NCBI GenBank assembly: GCA_947591105.1
Contig: CANQDL010000001.1
Coordinates: 1-64,000 of the forward strand
Direction: 5' to 3'
Length of the DNA: 64,000 nucleotides
Source: an uncultured Oscillospiraceae bacterium
GTDB taxonomy: Bacteria; Bacillota; Clostridia; Oscillospirales; Oscillospiraceae
Shown: positions 8,692 to 16,231 of the stretch, in pieces
How positions within the stretch are numbered: the stretch's first letter is position 1
How the letters are laid out: every line of letters begins with the position of its first letter
The notes under the pieces: model-generated
What the model was told of the DNA's origin: nothing
What the model saw: only the letters and a program-made list of their open reading frames with translations
The model's database searches: none
Position numbers and translations under genes: made by a program

Positions 8692-8711
8692 TTGCTATCC
8701 GGTATAGATAG

Positions 8712-8752
8712 AGCCCCCGGAAGACGGAGAAAGGTCTTCCAGGGGCTTTTTT
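8712..8752 (+). terminator. Second intrinsic terminator
   Basis: AGCCCCCGGAAGAC (8712 on) pairs with GTCTTCCAGGGGCT and is followed by a run of six Ts ending near 8752. It is a classic Rho-independent terminator behind the preceding hairpin. Confidence 0.8.
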
Positions 8753-8764
8753 GGTTGTTGGATA

Positions 8765-8885
8765 TCATTGCTTGTGGTCGTATATCCATTGGAGCAATTG
8801 CTCATAATCCATGCTCCCGTCGGCGACAGAGAGGCCAATGTGGATCAGATCCTCATCCGAACAACGAATCCGAATCCCGTTCATC
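8765..8885 (-). pseudogene. Doc (death-on-curing) toxin, C-terminal remnant
   Basis: The leftward reading frame ending at 8765 encodes KMNGIRIRCSDEDLI then GLSVADGSMDYEQLLQWIYDHK. This matches the C-terminal end of Fic/Doc family toxins (NG.., vAdG.., l..Wi..H) and includes about 39 residues. The catalytic HPFxDGNKR region is absent, and the residues before the match do not resemble Doc. No antitoxin gene accompanies it on the same strand. I read it as a decayed toxin-antitoxin locus. Beyond it, 8886-9028 shows nothing except the upstream signals of the next gene. Confidence 0.6.
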
Positions 8886-9028
8886 TTATAGGATAAAATC
8901 AACCTAGATATATTCGCTATAGGACACCTTTTTTTATAAGCAGCAAATGGTTGTCCGTTTTTCGGGACAGCAGGGAGCATATCCTGTGGTCATCGAAAGA
9001 CGGACTTTTATGTTGGGAGGTACGATTT

Positions 9029-9436
9029 ATGGACAGTGCTGTGACGGGGGTGGGCGCTATGCCGAGGATTGAGAAGGCGCAGGACGCGGATCGGGCGGTG
9101 CAGGCGTGTCTGGAGAACATCCGCCGGGATCTGCTCCGGCGGGTGGAGCGGGGCGAGCTTTCCGCGATGGACGGGGAGCGGTACGTGGAGGGCGTGGGCG
9201 AGCTGCCCTGCGGCTGCTGCCGGGTGTACGGCGGGCGGTTTGAGATCGACCCGGCGCGGCAGGAGCAGGCGGTGCGGCTGTTTTCCCGGCTGCGGGCACG
9301 GGCGGCCCGGGAGGGCATCGCGGTGACGCGCTTTGCGGCCATATGCGGCGGCACGGTTTGCAGCATCCCCGCCGCCGTGGGCGACGCGCCGGAGAGGTGG
9401 CGTCTGGGGGTGCAGTACCGGGTGGTCATCGACTGA
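9029..9436 (+). CDS. Hypothetical protein
   Basis: This 135-residue protein is not recognised. ATG 9029 is chosen because GGGAGG lies 8 bases upstream; an earlier in-frame ATG at 8951 has no site. The sequence has an Arg-rich helical stretch (AVQACLENIRRDLLRRVERGEL), a Cys cluster (LPCGCCRVYGG) and a C-terminal VQYRVVID strand. GC-rich third positions suggest a real coding region. Confidence 0.55.
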   Translation: MDSAVTGVGAMPRIEKAQDADRAVQACLENIRRDLLRRVERGELSAMDGERYVEGVGELPCGCCRVYGGRFEIDPARQEQAVRLFSRLRARAAREGIAVTRFAAICGGTVCSIPAAVGDAPERWRLGVQYRVVID

Positions 9437-9500
9437 GGGCGGGGCCCCCGTGCGGGATCGCCTCCGGTACAGTGACCGGCCTGGAGACGGGGCGGCTCGC

Positions 9501-9529
9501 TTGACAGTGAGGGGCCGGCAGGCTATACT
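9501..9529 (+). promoter_or_regulatory. Sigma-A-type promoter for the arsC-like/gpsA pair
   Basis: TTGACA (9501-9506), a 17-base spacer and TATACT (9524-9529) lie 87 bases before the GTG at 9616. Confidence 0.7.
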
Positions 9530-9615
9530 GGGATCGGACGGGCCCTCCGCGGGGGGGACGCCGGGTTCAGAGAGATCCTTGTTTTCAGGCGCAGCGGTTT
9601 GCGGAGGACGGTTTT

Positions 9616-9939
9616 GTGAATATCCAGATCTTTGGCAGGAACAAGTGCTTTGACACGAAAAAGGCCCAGCGGTATTTCAAGGAGCGGCGGATCAAGTTCC
9701 AATACGTGGACATCCAGCGCTACGGCATGAGCCGTGGAGAGCTCGCCAGCGTGAAGAACGCGGTGGGTCTGGCCGCCATGAGCGACGCGCCGGAGATCGC
9801 CTATCTTGCCTATGACGAGGATAAGCTGGAAAAGCTCTTCGATTACCCGGAGCTTTTGAAAACGCCTATCGTGCGAAACGGAAAACAGGCCACGGTGGGC
9901 TACTGCCCGGACGTTTGGAAGAGTTGGGAGAATGCTTGA
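9616..9939 (+). CDS. ArsC/Spx-family thioredoxin-fold protein
   Basis: This 107-residue protein begins at GTG 9616 behind GGAGGA. NIQIFGRNKCFDTKKAQRYF places a single active-site-type cysteine at residue 11, and TPIVRNGKQATVGY near 87 is the conserved cis-Pro region of ArsC/Spx-like proteins. Only one cysteine is in the CxxC position (CFDT), so it resembles Spx/YffB-type members more than a classical arsenate reductase. Its stop overlaps the gpsA start by one base, so the two are translationally coupled. A physiological role with gpsA is unknown. Confidence 0.85.
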   Translation: MNIQIFGRNKCFDTKKAQRYFKERRIKFQYVDIQRYGMSRGELASVKNAVGLAAMSDAPEIAYLAYDEDKLEKLFDYPELLKTPIVRNGKQATVGYCPDVWKSWENA

Positions 9940-10946
9940 TGGATATTTTTGTTTTTGGCAGCGGCGCGTGGGGCACGGCCCTTTCCATCCTTCTGGCTGG
10001 CAACGGCCACAGGGTGCGGCTGTGGACCCATGATCCGGAGAAGGCGGCCGCTGTGACCCGTACCCGGAAGAATCCGGCTCTGCCGGGGGTGAGTCTGCCC
10101 CCGGAGGTGGAGGTGACCGCCGACATGGCCGGGGCGGAGGGGGCGGAGCTTGCGCTGTTTGCGTCCCCGTCCAACCTGCTGCGGCGGACGGCAAAGCTGG
10201 CCGCGCCCCACATCCGGCCCGGCACGGTGATCGTCTCGGCAACCAAGGGCATCGAGGCGGACACCTGCCTGCGCATGAGCCAAGTCCTGGCCGGGGAGAT
10301 CGGCGGGGGCTGCCCGGTGGCGGTGCTGTCCGGCCCTTCCCACGCGGAGGAGGTGTCCCGGCATATGGCCACGGGATGCGTGGCCGCCTGCGAGGACAAG
10401 GCTGTGGCGGAGCTTGTGCAGAACGTCTTTATGAACGATATGTTCCGGGTGTACGTCAACCAGGACGTGGTGGGCGTGGAGCTCTGCGGCGCGGCCAAGA
10501 ACGTGGTGGCGCTGGGCTGCGGGGTGGTGGACGGCCTGTCCCTGGGGGACAACGCCAAGGCCCTCTATATGACCCGGGCCATGGCGGAGCTGGCGGTGCT
10601 GTGCCAGCGGGCCGGGGGAGAGCGCACCACCTGCTCGGGCCTGGCCGGCATGGGGGATATGATCGTCACCTGCCTGTCCGTCCACTCCCGGAACCGGAGA
10701 GCCGGCCTTCTCATCGGCCGTGGCGCACCGGTGGCGCTGGCCCTGCGGGAGGTGGGCGCGGTGGTGGAGGGCTATTACGCCGCCGCCAGTGTGGTCAGTC
10801 TGGCCGACCGGCTGGGGGTGGAGCTGCCCATCTGCCGGTGTGTGTACGACCTGCTGTACAACGACATGGATCCGGAAAAGACCGTACACCGGCTGATGAG
10901 CCGTGACCGGCGCAGCGAGTTTGACTACCGCTGGGATAAGAAATAA
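9939..10946 (+). CDS. gpsA: Glycerol-3-phosphate dehydrogenase [NAD(P)+]
   Basis: This 335-residue enzyme reduces dihydroxyacetone phosphate to sn-glycerol-3-phosphate for phospholipid synthesis in the cytoplasm. The nucleotide-binding loop GSGAWGTALS lies at residues 7-16. The signature SGPSHAEEV, the catalytic lysine region CGAAKNVVALGCG and the later SGLAGMGDMIVTC are all present. The start is ATG 9939, overlapping the upstream stop (TGATG), with a GGGAG site. A longer in-frame start at TTG 9915 is unlikely. Confidence 0.96.
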   Translation: MDIFVFGSGAWGTALSILLAGNGHRVRLWTHDPEKAAAVTRTRKNPALPGVSLPPEVEVTADMAGAEGAELALFASPSNLLRRTAKLAAPHIRPGTVIVSATKGIEADTCLRMSQVLAGEIGGGCPVAVLSGPSHAEEVSRHMATGCVAACEDKAVAELVQNVFMNDMFRVYVNQDVVGVELCGAAKNVVALGCGVVDGLSLGDNAKALYMTRAMAELAVLCQRAGGERTTCSGLAGMGDMIVTCLSVHSRNRRAGLLIGRGAPVALALREVGAVVEGYYAAASVVSLADRLGVELPICRCVYDLLYNDMDPEKTVHRLMSRDRRSEFDYRWDKK

Positions 10947-10953
10947 ATAAGAT

Positions 10954-10982
10954 CTCCCGGCGGCCCAAGCGGCCGCCGGGAG
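10954..10982. terminator. Bidirectional terminator between gpsA and dapA
   Basis: CTCCCGGCGGCC (10954-10965) and GGCCGCCGGGAG (10971-10982) form a perfect 12-bp stem with a 5-base loop between two convergent genes. Confidence 0.75.
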
Positions 10983-10996
10983 CGCCATATTGTCCG

Positions 10997-11884
10997 TCAG
11001 GCCAGAAGGCCGTGCTTTTTCAGCACCTGCGCCAGATCCTCCCGATGGGCCCTGCCCATGGGGACAAGGGGCAGGCGCATCTCGTCGGAGCACATGCCCG
11101 CCAGAGCCATGGCCGTCTTTACGGGGATGGGGTTCACCTCCCAGAACAGGGCGGAGAACAGATCCATATACCGCTCGTTCAGGGCGGCGGCGTCGGCATA
11201 GTTTCCGTCCAGGCACAGCGCGCACAGCCGGCTGACCGTCTCCGGCACCAGGTTGGACGCCACGGAGACCACGCCCTTGGCGCCCAGCGCCATCATGGCC
11301 ACGGTGTCGCTGTCGTTGCCGCTGTAGAAGGTGAGCGCATCGCCGCACAGGGCCTTGGCCCGGGCAAACTCGCCCACGCTGCCGGAGGCCTCTTTGACGG
11401 CGTTGATGTTGGCGTGGCCGGCCAGAATGGCGTATGTCTCCGGAGAGACGCCCACGCCTGTCCGGCTGGGCACGTTATAGACGATCAGCGGAAGAGCCGA
11501 CCGGTCGGCCACATAGGTAAAGTGCTCCACAAGCCCCGCCTGGGTGGTCTTGTTGTAGTAGGGCGTGACCATCAAAAGCCCGTCCGCCCCGGCGTCCTCG
11601 GCCCGCTTTGCCATGTCCAGGGCGCCGGCGGTGTCGTTGGAGCCGATGCCGGCGATGACCTTCATCCGCCCGGCGGCGGTCTGGGCCGCCAGACGGAAGA
11701 GCCGGGCGTGCTCCTCGGGGGAGAGGGTGGCTCCCTCGCCGGTGGTGCCGCAGACCACGATGGCCGCGGTGCCGCCGGCGTACTGGGCCTCTATGAGGCG
11801 CCGGAAGGCGTCGGTGTCGATGGAGCCGGCCCGGAAGGGCGTCACGATGGCCGTGGCGGAGCCGGTGAATATTGGCGATTTCAA
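10997..11884 (-). CDS. dapA: 4-hydroxy-tetrahydrodipicolinate synthase
   Basis: DapA condenses pyruvate and aspartate semialdehyde at the entry to diaminopimelate and lysine synthesis. Visible features are CGTTGEGATL (substrate loop), YYNK, YNVPSRTG (catalytic Tyr region) and NAVKEASGS carrying the Schiff-base lysine. I choose the TTG at 11884 because GGAGGA sits 6-11 bases before it, giving 295 residues, the usual length; in-frame ATGs at 11899 and 11932 would add 5 or 16 residues. It follows asd on the same strand, so the two pathway enzymes are adjacent. Confidence 0.94.
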   Translation of the reverse strand: MKSPIFTGSATAIVTPFRAGSIDTDAFRRLIEAQYAGGTAAIVVCGTTGEGATLSPEEHARLFRLAAQTAAGRMKVIAGIGSNDTAGALDMAKRAEDAGADGLLMVTPYYNKTTQAGLVEHFTYVADRSALPLIVYNVPSRTGVGVSPETYAILAGHANINAVKEASGSVGEFARAKALCGDALTFYSGNDSDTVAMMALGAKGVVSVASNLVPETVSRLCALCLDGNYADAAALNERYMDLFSALFWEVNPIPVKTAMALAGMCSDEMRLPLVPMGRAHREDLAQVLKKHGLLA

Positions 11885-11901
11885 AAATATTCCTCCCATT
11901 G

Positions 11902-11937
11902 AAAAGATGCCGCGGGCAGTCGCCCACGGCATCTTTT
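11902..11937 (-). terminator. Hairpin between asd and dapA
   Basis: AAAAGATGCCG (11902-11912) and CGGCATCTTTT (11927-11937) pair perfectly and read as a terminator leftward after asd. It ends only a few bases before the dapA ribosome binding site, so it could limit readthrough into dapA. Confidence 0.7.
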
Positions 11938-11956
11938 GTGTTTGATGTTCAGGAGG

Positions 11957-13042
11957 TCAGCGGTCAAGCCATCCCTCGGCGCGCAGCAGCTCCGCCAGCA
12001 GCACGCCGCCGCCGGCCGCGCCGCGCAGGGTGTTGTGGCTCAGACACACGAATTTGTAGTCATACTGGGTGTCGGGCCGCAGACGGCCGATGCTCACGGC
12101 CATGCCGCCCTCCAGAGAACGATCCAGCTTTGTCTGGGGCCGGTTGTCCTCCTCAAAATAGTGGAGGAACTGCTTGGGGGCGGAGGGGAGGTTCAGCTGC
12201 TGGGGCCGGCCGGAAAAGGCCGCCCACCGGGCCAGGATCTCCTCCTTCGAGGGCTTGCGGTCAAAGCTGGCGAACACGGCCGCCATGTGGCCGTTGGAAC
12301 AGGGCACCCGCAGGCACTGGGCGGTGATGGACGGGGCGGCTGCGTTCTCGATGCGGCCGTCCGACACCTTGCCCCACAGCTTCATGGGCTCCTGCTCGCT
12401 CTTCTCCTCCTCGCCGCCGATGTAGGGGATGATGTTGTCCACCATCTCCGGCCAGGTCTCAAAGGTCTTGCCGGCGCCGGATATGGCCTGGTAGGTGCAA
12501 ACCAGCACCTTGTTCAGACCGAACTCGTCCTTGAGCGGGTGCAGCGCGGGCACGTAGCTCTGCAGAGAGCAGTTGCTCTTGACGGCGATGAAGCCCCGCT
12601 TGGTGCCCAGACGCCTGCGCTGGGCGGGGATCACTTCCAGATGTTCCGGGTTGATCTCCGGCACCACCATGGGCACGTCCGGCGTCCAGCGATGGGCGCT
12701 GTTGTTGGATACCACCGGGCACTCCAGCTTGGCATAGGCCTCCTCCAGATCCCGGATCTCCTCTTTCTTCATGTCCACGGCGGAGAATACCAGATCCACC
12801 TGGGCGGCGATCTCCGCCATGTCGTCCACGGCGTTTTTCACCACGATGCCGCGGGCCATCTCGGGCATGGGCACTTCCAGCGCCCAGCGGCTGCCCACAG
12901 CCTGCTCGTAAGTTTTGCCCGCGCTGCGGGCGCTTGCCGCGATCACAGTCAGCTGGAACCAGGGGTGCTCCGCCAACAGAGAGACGAAGCGCTGCCCCAC
13001 CATTCCCGTACCGCCGATGACGCCGACTTTCAGCTTTTCCAT
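11957..13042 (-). CDS. asd: Aspartate-semialdehyde dehydrogenase, archaeal/fungal type
   Basis: This 361-residue enzyme reduces aspartyl phosphate to aspartate semialdehyde. The NADP loop GVIGGTGMVGQRF is at residues 7-19, VVSNNSAHRW near 110-119, and the catalytic cysteine (C158) is in VKSNCSLQSY. The overall pattern, including the long C-terminal half, follows the type found in archaea, fungi and many clostridia rather than the E. coli type. ATG 13042 follows GAGGTC. An 8-bp inverted repeat (13068-13075 / 13093-13100) lies upstream and may be an operator. Confidence 0.94.
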   Translation of the reverse strand: MEKLKVGVIGGTGMVGQRFVSLLAEHPWFQLTVIAASARSAGKTYEQAVGSRWALEVPMPEMARGIVVKNAVDDMAEIAAQVDLVFSAVDMKKEEIRDLEEAYAKLECPVVSNNSAHRWTPDVPMVVPEINPEHLEVIPAQRRRLGTKRGFIAVKSNCSLQSYVPALHPLKDEFGLNKVLVCTYQAISGAGKTFETWPEMVDNIIPYIGGEEEKSEQEPMKLWGKVSDGRIENAAAPSITAQCLRVPCSNGHMAAVFASFDRKPSKEEILARWAAFSGRPQQLNLPSAPKQFLHYFEEDNRPQTKLDRSLEGGMAVSIGRLRPDTQYDYKFVCLSHNTLRGAAGGGVLLAELLRAEGWLDR

Positions 13043-13067
13043 GTTCTCTGACCTCCTGATACAGAAT

Positions 13068-13100
13068 ATGTAACCGACAAAAAAGTGTGATAGGTTACAT
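13068..13100. repeat. Inverted repeat upstream of asd
   Basis: ATGTAACC (13068-13075) and GGTTACAT (13093-13100) are exact reverse complements separated by 17 bases, within the divergent region between asd and the SLH/SpoIID gene. A regulator-binding site is plausible but unproven. Confidence 0.45.
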
Positions 13101-13105
13101 AATTG

Positions 13106-13133
13106 TTGACATTTTGTAATCTTTTGATATAAT
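13106..13133 (+). promoter_or_regulatory. Consensus promoter for the SLH/SpoIID gene
   Basis: TTGACA (13106-13111), a 16-base spacer and TATAAT (13128-13133) are a full-consensus sigma-A promoter 79 bases before ATG 13212. Confidence 0.8.
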
Positions 13134-13211
13134 ATGTCCCTAGAAGTATAGCACACGAAGTTTTTTCCGTCAATGACGACTGCCCATACCTTTTGGGAGG
13201 AAGGATACATA

Positions 13212-15149
13212 ATGGATATACGAAAGAAAATATGTCTTTTACTGGCGGCGCTGCTGCTGGCCGGCGCGGTGCTGGCGCCCATGGGCGCGGTTCGGGCCGA
13301 GGCGGCGGGGAGCTTCAACGACGTGGGCTCCGGCGACTGGTTTTATGACGCGGTGAACTTTGTGGTGGGCAAGGGTCTTTTCCAGGGCTCCTCCGCCACC
13401 ATGTTCAACCCCAACGGCCGCATGACCCGGGGGATGTTCATCACCGTGCTGGGCCGGTACGCCAAGGTAGATCCGTCAGCCTGGCTGACCGGGACGGTCA
13501 CCGGCTCGGACGTGAACATGCGCAGCGGCCCGGGGACAGGCAACAGCGTGGTGGCCGTGCTTTCCAAGGGCACCTCCGTCACCATCCAGGGCCAGAGCGG
13601 CAGCTGGTACAAGATCAGCTCCGGCTCCGGCTCCGGGTACATGAGCGCGGACTATGTGTCCCCCGACTACCACCATTTTTCCGACGTGGACTACAGCCAG
13701 TACTATGCCGGCTACGCGGTTTGGGCCTATGAGAAGAAGATCGTCAACGGCAACGGCTCGGCCGACCTGTTCACCCCCGACAGCAACATCACCCGGGAGC
13801 AGCTGTGCGCCATGCTCAGCCGGTTTGCCTCGGTGATGGGGGCGAGCCTTTCCCAGAGTCAGAGTGCCGTGACCTTCCCCGACGGGGGAAATATCAGCAG
13901 CTGGGCCACGGAGAGCGTGACGGCCATGCAGTGCGCCGGCGTGGTCAAGGGCGACAGCTCCGGCAACTTCCGCCCCCAGGGCTCCGCCACCCGGGCGGAG
14001 ACGGCCACCATGCTCCAGCGGTTTGACAGCGCCTGCGGCGGTCTTGTGCCGCCGGCGCAGAATCCGGCGCCCAAGCCGGAGACCCAGCAGCCGGAACAGA
14101 CGAACCCCACGCCCTCCGAGGACGACGGGACGGACGTGCCGCCGGACGACGGCAGCGTGCCGGAGATCCCGGAGATCACCGATCCCGGCTCCATTGCGGA
14201 TACCCCCGCGTCCCTCATCGGCGGCTCGGTGGGAGTGAAGGCCAGCGTGATCCGTGTGGGCGTGCTCGTCAACACCAAGAGCCAGAACACCAGCGTCAGC
14301 TCCGTGACGATGCAGAACCTGAACGGCTCCGGCTTTGAGTACGGCTCCATGGCCGACCGCACCTTCGTGTACGGCGGTTCCATCGGGGACACCTATATCA
14401 CCGTCACCACCGACGGGGCCGCGTTCACCGTCTGCGACAGCATGGGGAACGTGGTGTATACGGGCGGGGAGCCCCTGGCCATCCACCCGGTGAGCGGCGG
14501 AAAGGCCCTGACCCAGGTGAACGGGGAGTATAAGTACTACGGCGACTTTGAACTGCGCCAGGCCATGTATACCCCCGGGAATATCACGGTCACCAACTTC
14601 GTGGGCGTGGAGGACTATGTGAAGGGCGTGGTGCCCTTTGAGTTCTCCAACAGCTGGCCGGAGGAGGCGATGAAGACCGCGGCGGTGGTGTGCCGCAGCT
14701 ATGTGATGAGCTACGACTGGAGCATCTATTCCTCCTACGGCATGGATATCGTCACCGGCTCGGGCACACAGATCTACTACGGCCGGGCCATCACCTATGA
14801 CGAGAGCTATTTCGCCCTGTCCGACGCGGCGGTGGACGCCACCAGCGGCCAGTATCTGACCTACAACGGCCAGATATGCGTCACGGCCTATTCCTCCTGC
14901 GACGGCGGCGCCACCCGCAGCGCCGAGGATGTGTTCGGCACGCCCCACCCCTACCTTGTGGGCAAGACCGACCCCTATGAGGCGGCGGCCAAGGGGGATA
15001 TCAGCAGCTACGACAGCTGGGTCAGCAACAGCCACAAGGTGGGCATGAGCGCCTGGGGCTGCTACGCCATGGCGAAGTACTACAACAAGAGCTATGAGGC
15101 CATTCTGGGCTTCTACTACACGGGAACGAATCTGCAATACGGAGCTTGA
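13212..15149 (+). CDS. Surface protein with SLH repeats, SH3 domain and SpoIID/LytB domain
   Basis: This 645-residue exported protein has a signal peptide (1-31, ending VRAEA). SLH repeat 1 (about 35-88) is followed by a bacterial SH3 domain (about 92-150, DVNMRSGPGTGNSVV), SLH repeats 2 and 3 (about 153-275), a Pro/Glu/Asp-rich linker (about 280-330) and a C-terminal SpoIID/LytB domain (about 455-640). The last contains VVPFEFSNSWPEEAMKTAAVVCRSY with the likely catalytic glutamate. SpoIID enzymes are lytic transglycosylases acting on peptidoglycan. SLH repeats would anchor it to wall polymers, so a wall-remodelling enzyme is likely. ATG 13212 is chosen for GGGAGGAAGG upstream. The SH3 inserted between SLH repeats is unusual. 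Confidence 0.88.
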   Translation: MDIRKKICLLLAALLLAGAVLAPMGAVRAEAAGSFNDVGSGDWFYDAVNFVVGKGLFQGSSATMFNPNGRMTRGMFITVLGRYAKVDPSAWLTGTVTGSDVNMRSGPGTGNSVVAVLSKGTSVTIQGQSGSWYKISSGSGSGYMSADYVSPDYHHFSDVDYSQYYAGYAVWAYEKKIVNGNGSADLFTPDSNITREQLCAMLSRFASVMGASLSQSQSAVTFPDGGNISSWATESVTAMQCAGVVKGDSSGNFRPQGSATRAETATMLQRFDSACGGLVPPAQNPAPKPETQQPEQTNPTPSEDDGTDVPPDDGSVPEIPEITDPGSIADTPASLIGGSVGVKASVIRVGVLVNTKSQNTSVSSVTMQNLNGSGFEYGSMADRTFVYGGSIGDTYITVTTDGAAFTVCDSMGNVVYTGGEPLAIHPVSGGKALTQVNGEYKYYGDFELRQAMYTPGNITVTNFVGVEDYVKGVVPFEFSNSWPEEAMKTAAVVCRSYVMSYDWSIYSSYGMDIVTGSGTQIYYGRAITYDESYFALSDAAVDATSGQYLTYNGQICVTAYSSCDGGATRSAEDVFGTPHPYLVGKTDPYEAAAKGDISSYDSWVSNSHKVGMSAWGCYAMAKYYNKSYEAILGFYYTGTNLQYGA

Positions 15150-15152
15150 CCC

Positions 15153-16175
15153 TTGAAAACATCCGACTTTATGTATGATCTGCCGGAGCGGCTGATCGCC
15201 CAGTCGCCGCTCCAGCAGCGGGACGCCTCCCGCCTGCTGGTGCTGGACAAGCGCACCGGCGAAAGGGAGCACAGCCACTTTTTCGACCTGCCCAAATATC
15301 TCCGGCCCGGGGACTGCATGGTGCTCAACGACTCCCGGGTGATCCCCGCCCGGCTCATCGGGGCACGGCCCACCGGCGGGGCGGCGGAGGTGCTGCTGCT
15401 CAAGCAGCTGGACGCGGATCGCTGGGAATGCCTGGTGCGGCCGGGAAAAAAGCTCCGGGCCGGGGCCAAGGTGCTCTTCGGAGACGGGGAGCTGACGGCC
15501 ACGGTGGAGGATGTCTCCCCGGACGGCAACCGGATCGTGCGCTTTGACTACCAGGGGATCTTCCTGGAGGTGCTGGAGCGGCTGGGCCGGGTGCCGCTGC
15601 CGCCCTATATCAAGCAGCAGCTGGACGATCCGGAGCGGTACCAGACGGTGTATTCCCTCCATCCCGGCAGCGCCGCGGCCCCCACGGCGGGCCTGCATTT
15701 TACGGACGAGCTGCTGGACAGGATACGCGCCATGGGCGTGCAGGTGTGCTTTGTGACCCTGCACGTGGGGCTGGGGACGTTCCGCCCGGTGAAGGTGGAG
15801 GACGTGGAACAGCATGAGATGCACGCGGAGTTCTGCACCGTGCCGCCGGAGACGGCCCAGACCGTGAATCGGACAAAGGCCGCCGGCGGGCGTATCGTGG
15901 CCGTGGGGACTACCTCCTGCCGGACGCTGGAGAGCTTTGCCGGGGAGGACGGCCTTCTCCGGGAGGGCAGCCGCTGGACCAATATCTTCATCTATCCCGG
16001 CTACCGCTTCCGATGTATCGACGCGCTGGTGACCAACTTCCACCTGCCGGGCTCCACGCTGATGATGCTGGTGTCCGCCCTGGCCGGGCGGGAGAAGATC
16101 ATGGAAGCCTACAAAGAGGCGGTGGAACAGGAGTATCGGTTTTTCTCCTTTGGGGACGCCATGTTCATACACTGA
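15153..16175 (+). CDS. queA: S-adenosylmethionine:tRNA ribosyltransferase-isomerase
   Basis: QueA transfers and isomerises the ribose of SAM onto preQ1 in tRNA to give epoxyqueuosine. The 340-residue sequence shows [10 protein letters not shown] at the start, [43 protein letters not shown] and TTSCRTLES, all hallmarks of the family. The start is TTG 15153, preceded by GGAG at 15141-15144 inside the end of the preceding gene, only 3 bases from its stop. Confidence 0.96.
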   Translation: MKTSDFMYDLPERLIAQSPLQQRDASRLLVLDKRTGEREHSHFFDLPKYLRPGDCMVLNDSRVIPARLIGARPTGGAAEVLLLKQLDADRWECLVRPGKKLRAGAKVLFGDGELTATVEDVSPDGNRIVRFDYQGIFLEVLERLGRVPLPPYIKQQLDDPERYQTVYSLHPGSAAAPTAGLHFTDELLDRIRAMGVQVCFVTLHVGLGTFRPVKVEDVEQHEMHAEFCTVPPETAQTVNRTKAAGGRIVAVGTTSCRTLESFAGEDGLLREGSRWTNIFIYPGYRFRCIDALVTNFHLPGSTLMMLVSALAGREKIMEAYKEAVEQEYRFFSFGDAMFIH

Positions 16176-16197
16176 CGCGGTGGACGTATAATCATTC

Positions 16198-16231
16198 GGG
16201 CCTGCTTTTTGGTAAGCAGGCCCGATTTTTT
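16198..16231. terminator. Terminator after queA
   Basis: CGGGCCTGCTT (16198-16208) pairs with AAGCAGGCCCG (16214-16224), followed by six Ts. It abuts the stop codon of the leftward asparagine synthetase gene, so it may serve both strands. Confidence 0.85.

Noticed and set aside
8489-8885. A working Arc-like antitoxin/Doc toxin pair
   Set aside because: The two are on opposite strands and converge with terminators between them, unlike a toxin-antitoxin operon, and the toxin part is incomplete.
8765-8980. Intact 71-residue gene for the Doc-like frame
   Set aside because: Only the C-terminal part matches Doc and the catalytic motif is missing, so it is called a remnant.
13043-13211. Lysine riboswitch before asd
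   Set aside because: The region is short and has no multi-helix core, only one 8-bp inverted repeat.
13476-16172. 898-residue leftward open frame
   Set aside because: It covers the SLH/SpoIID and queA genes in antisense, has no ribosome site and has shadow-type composition.
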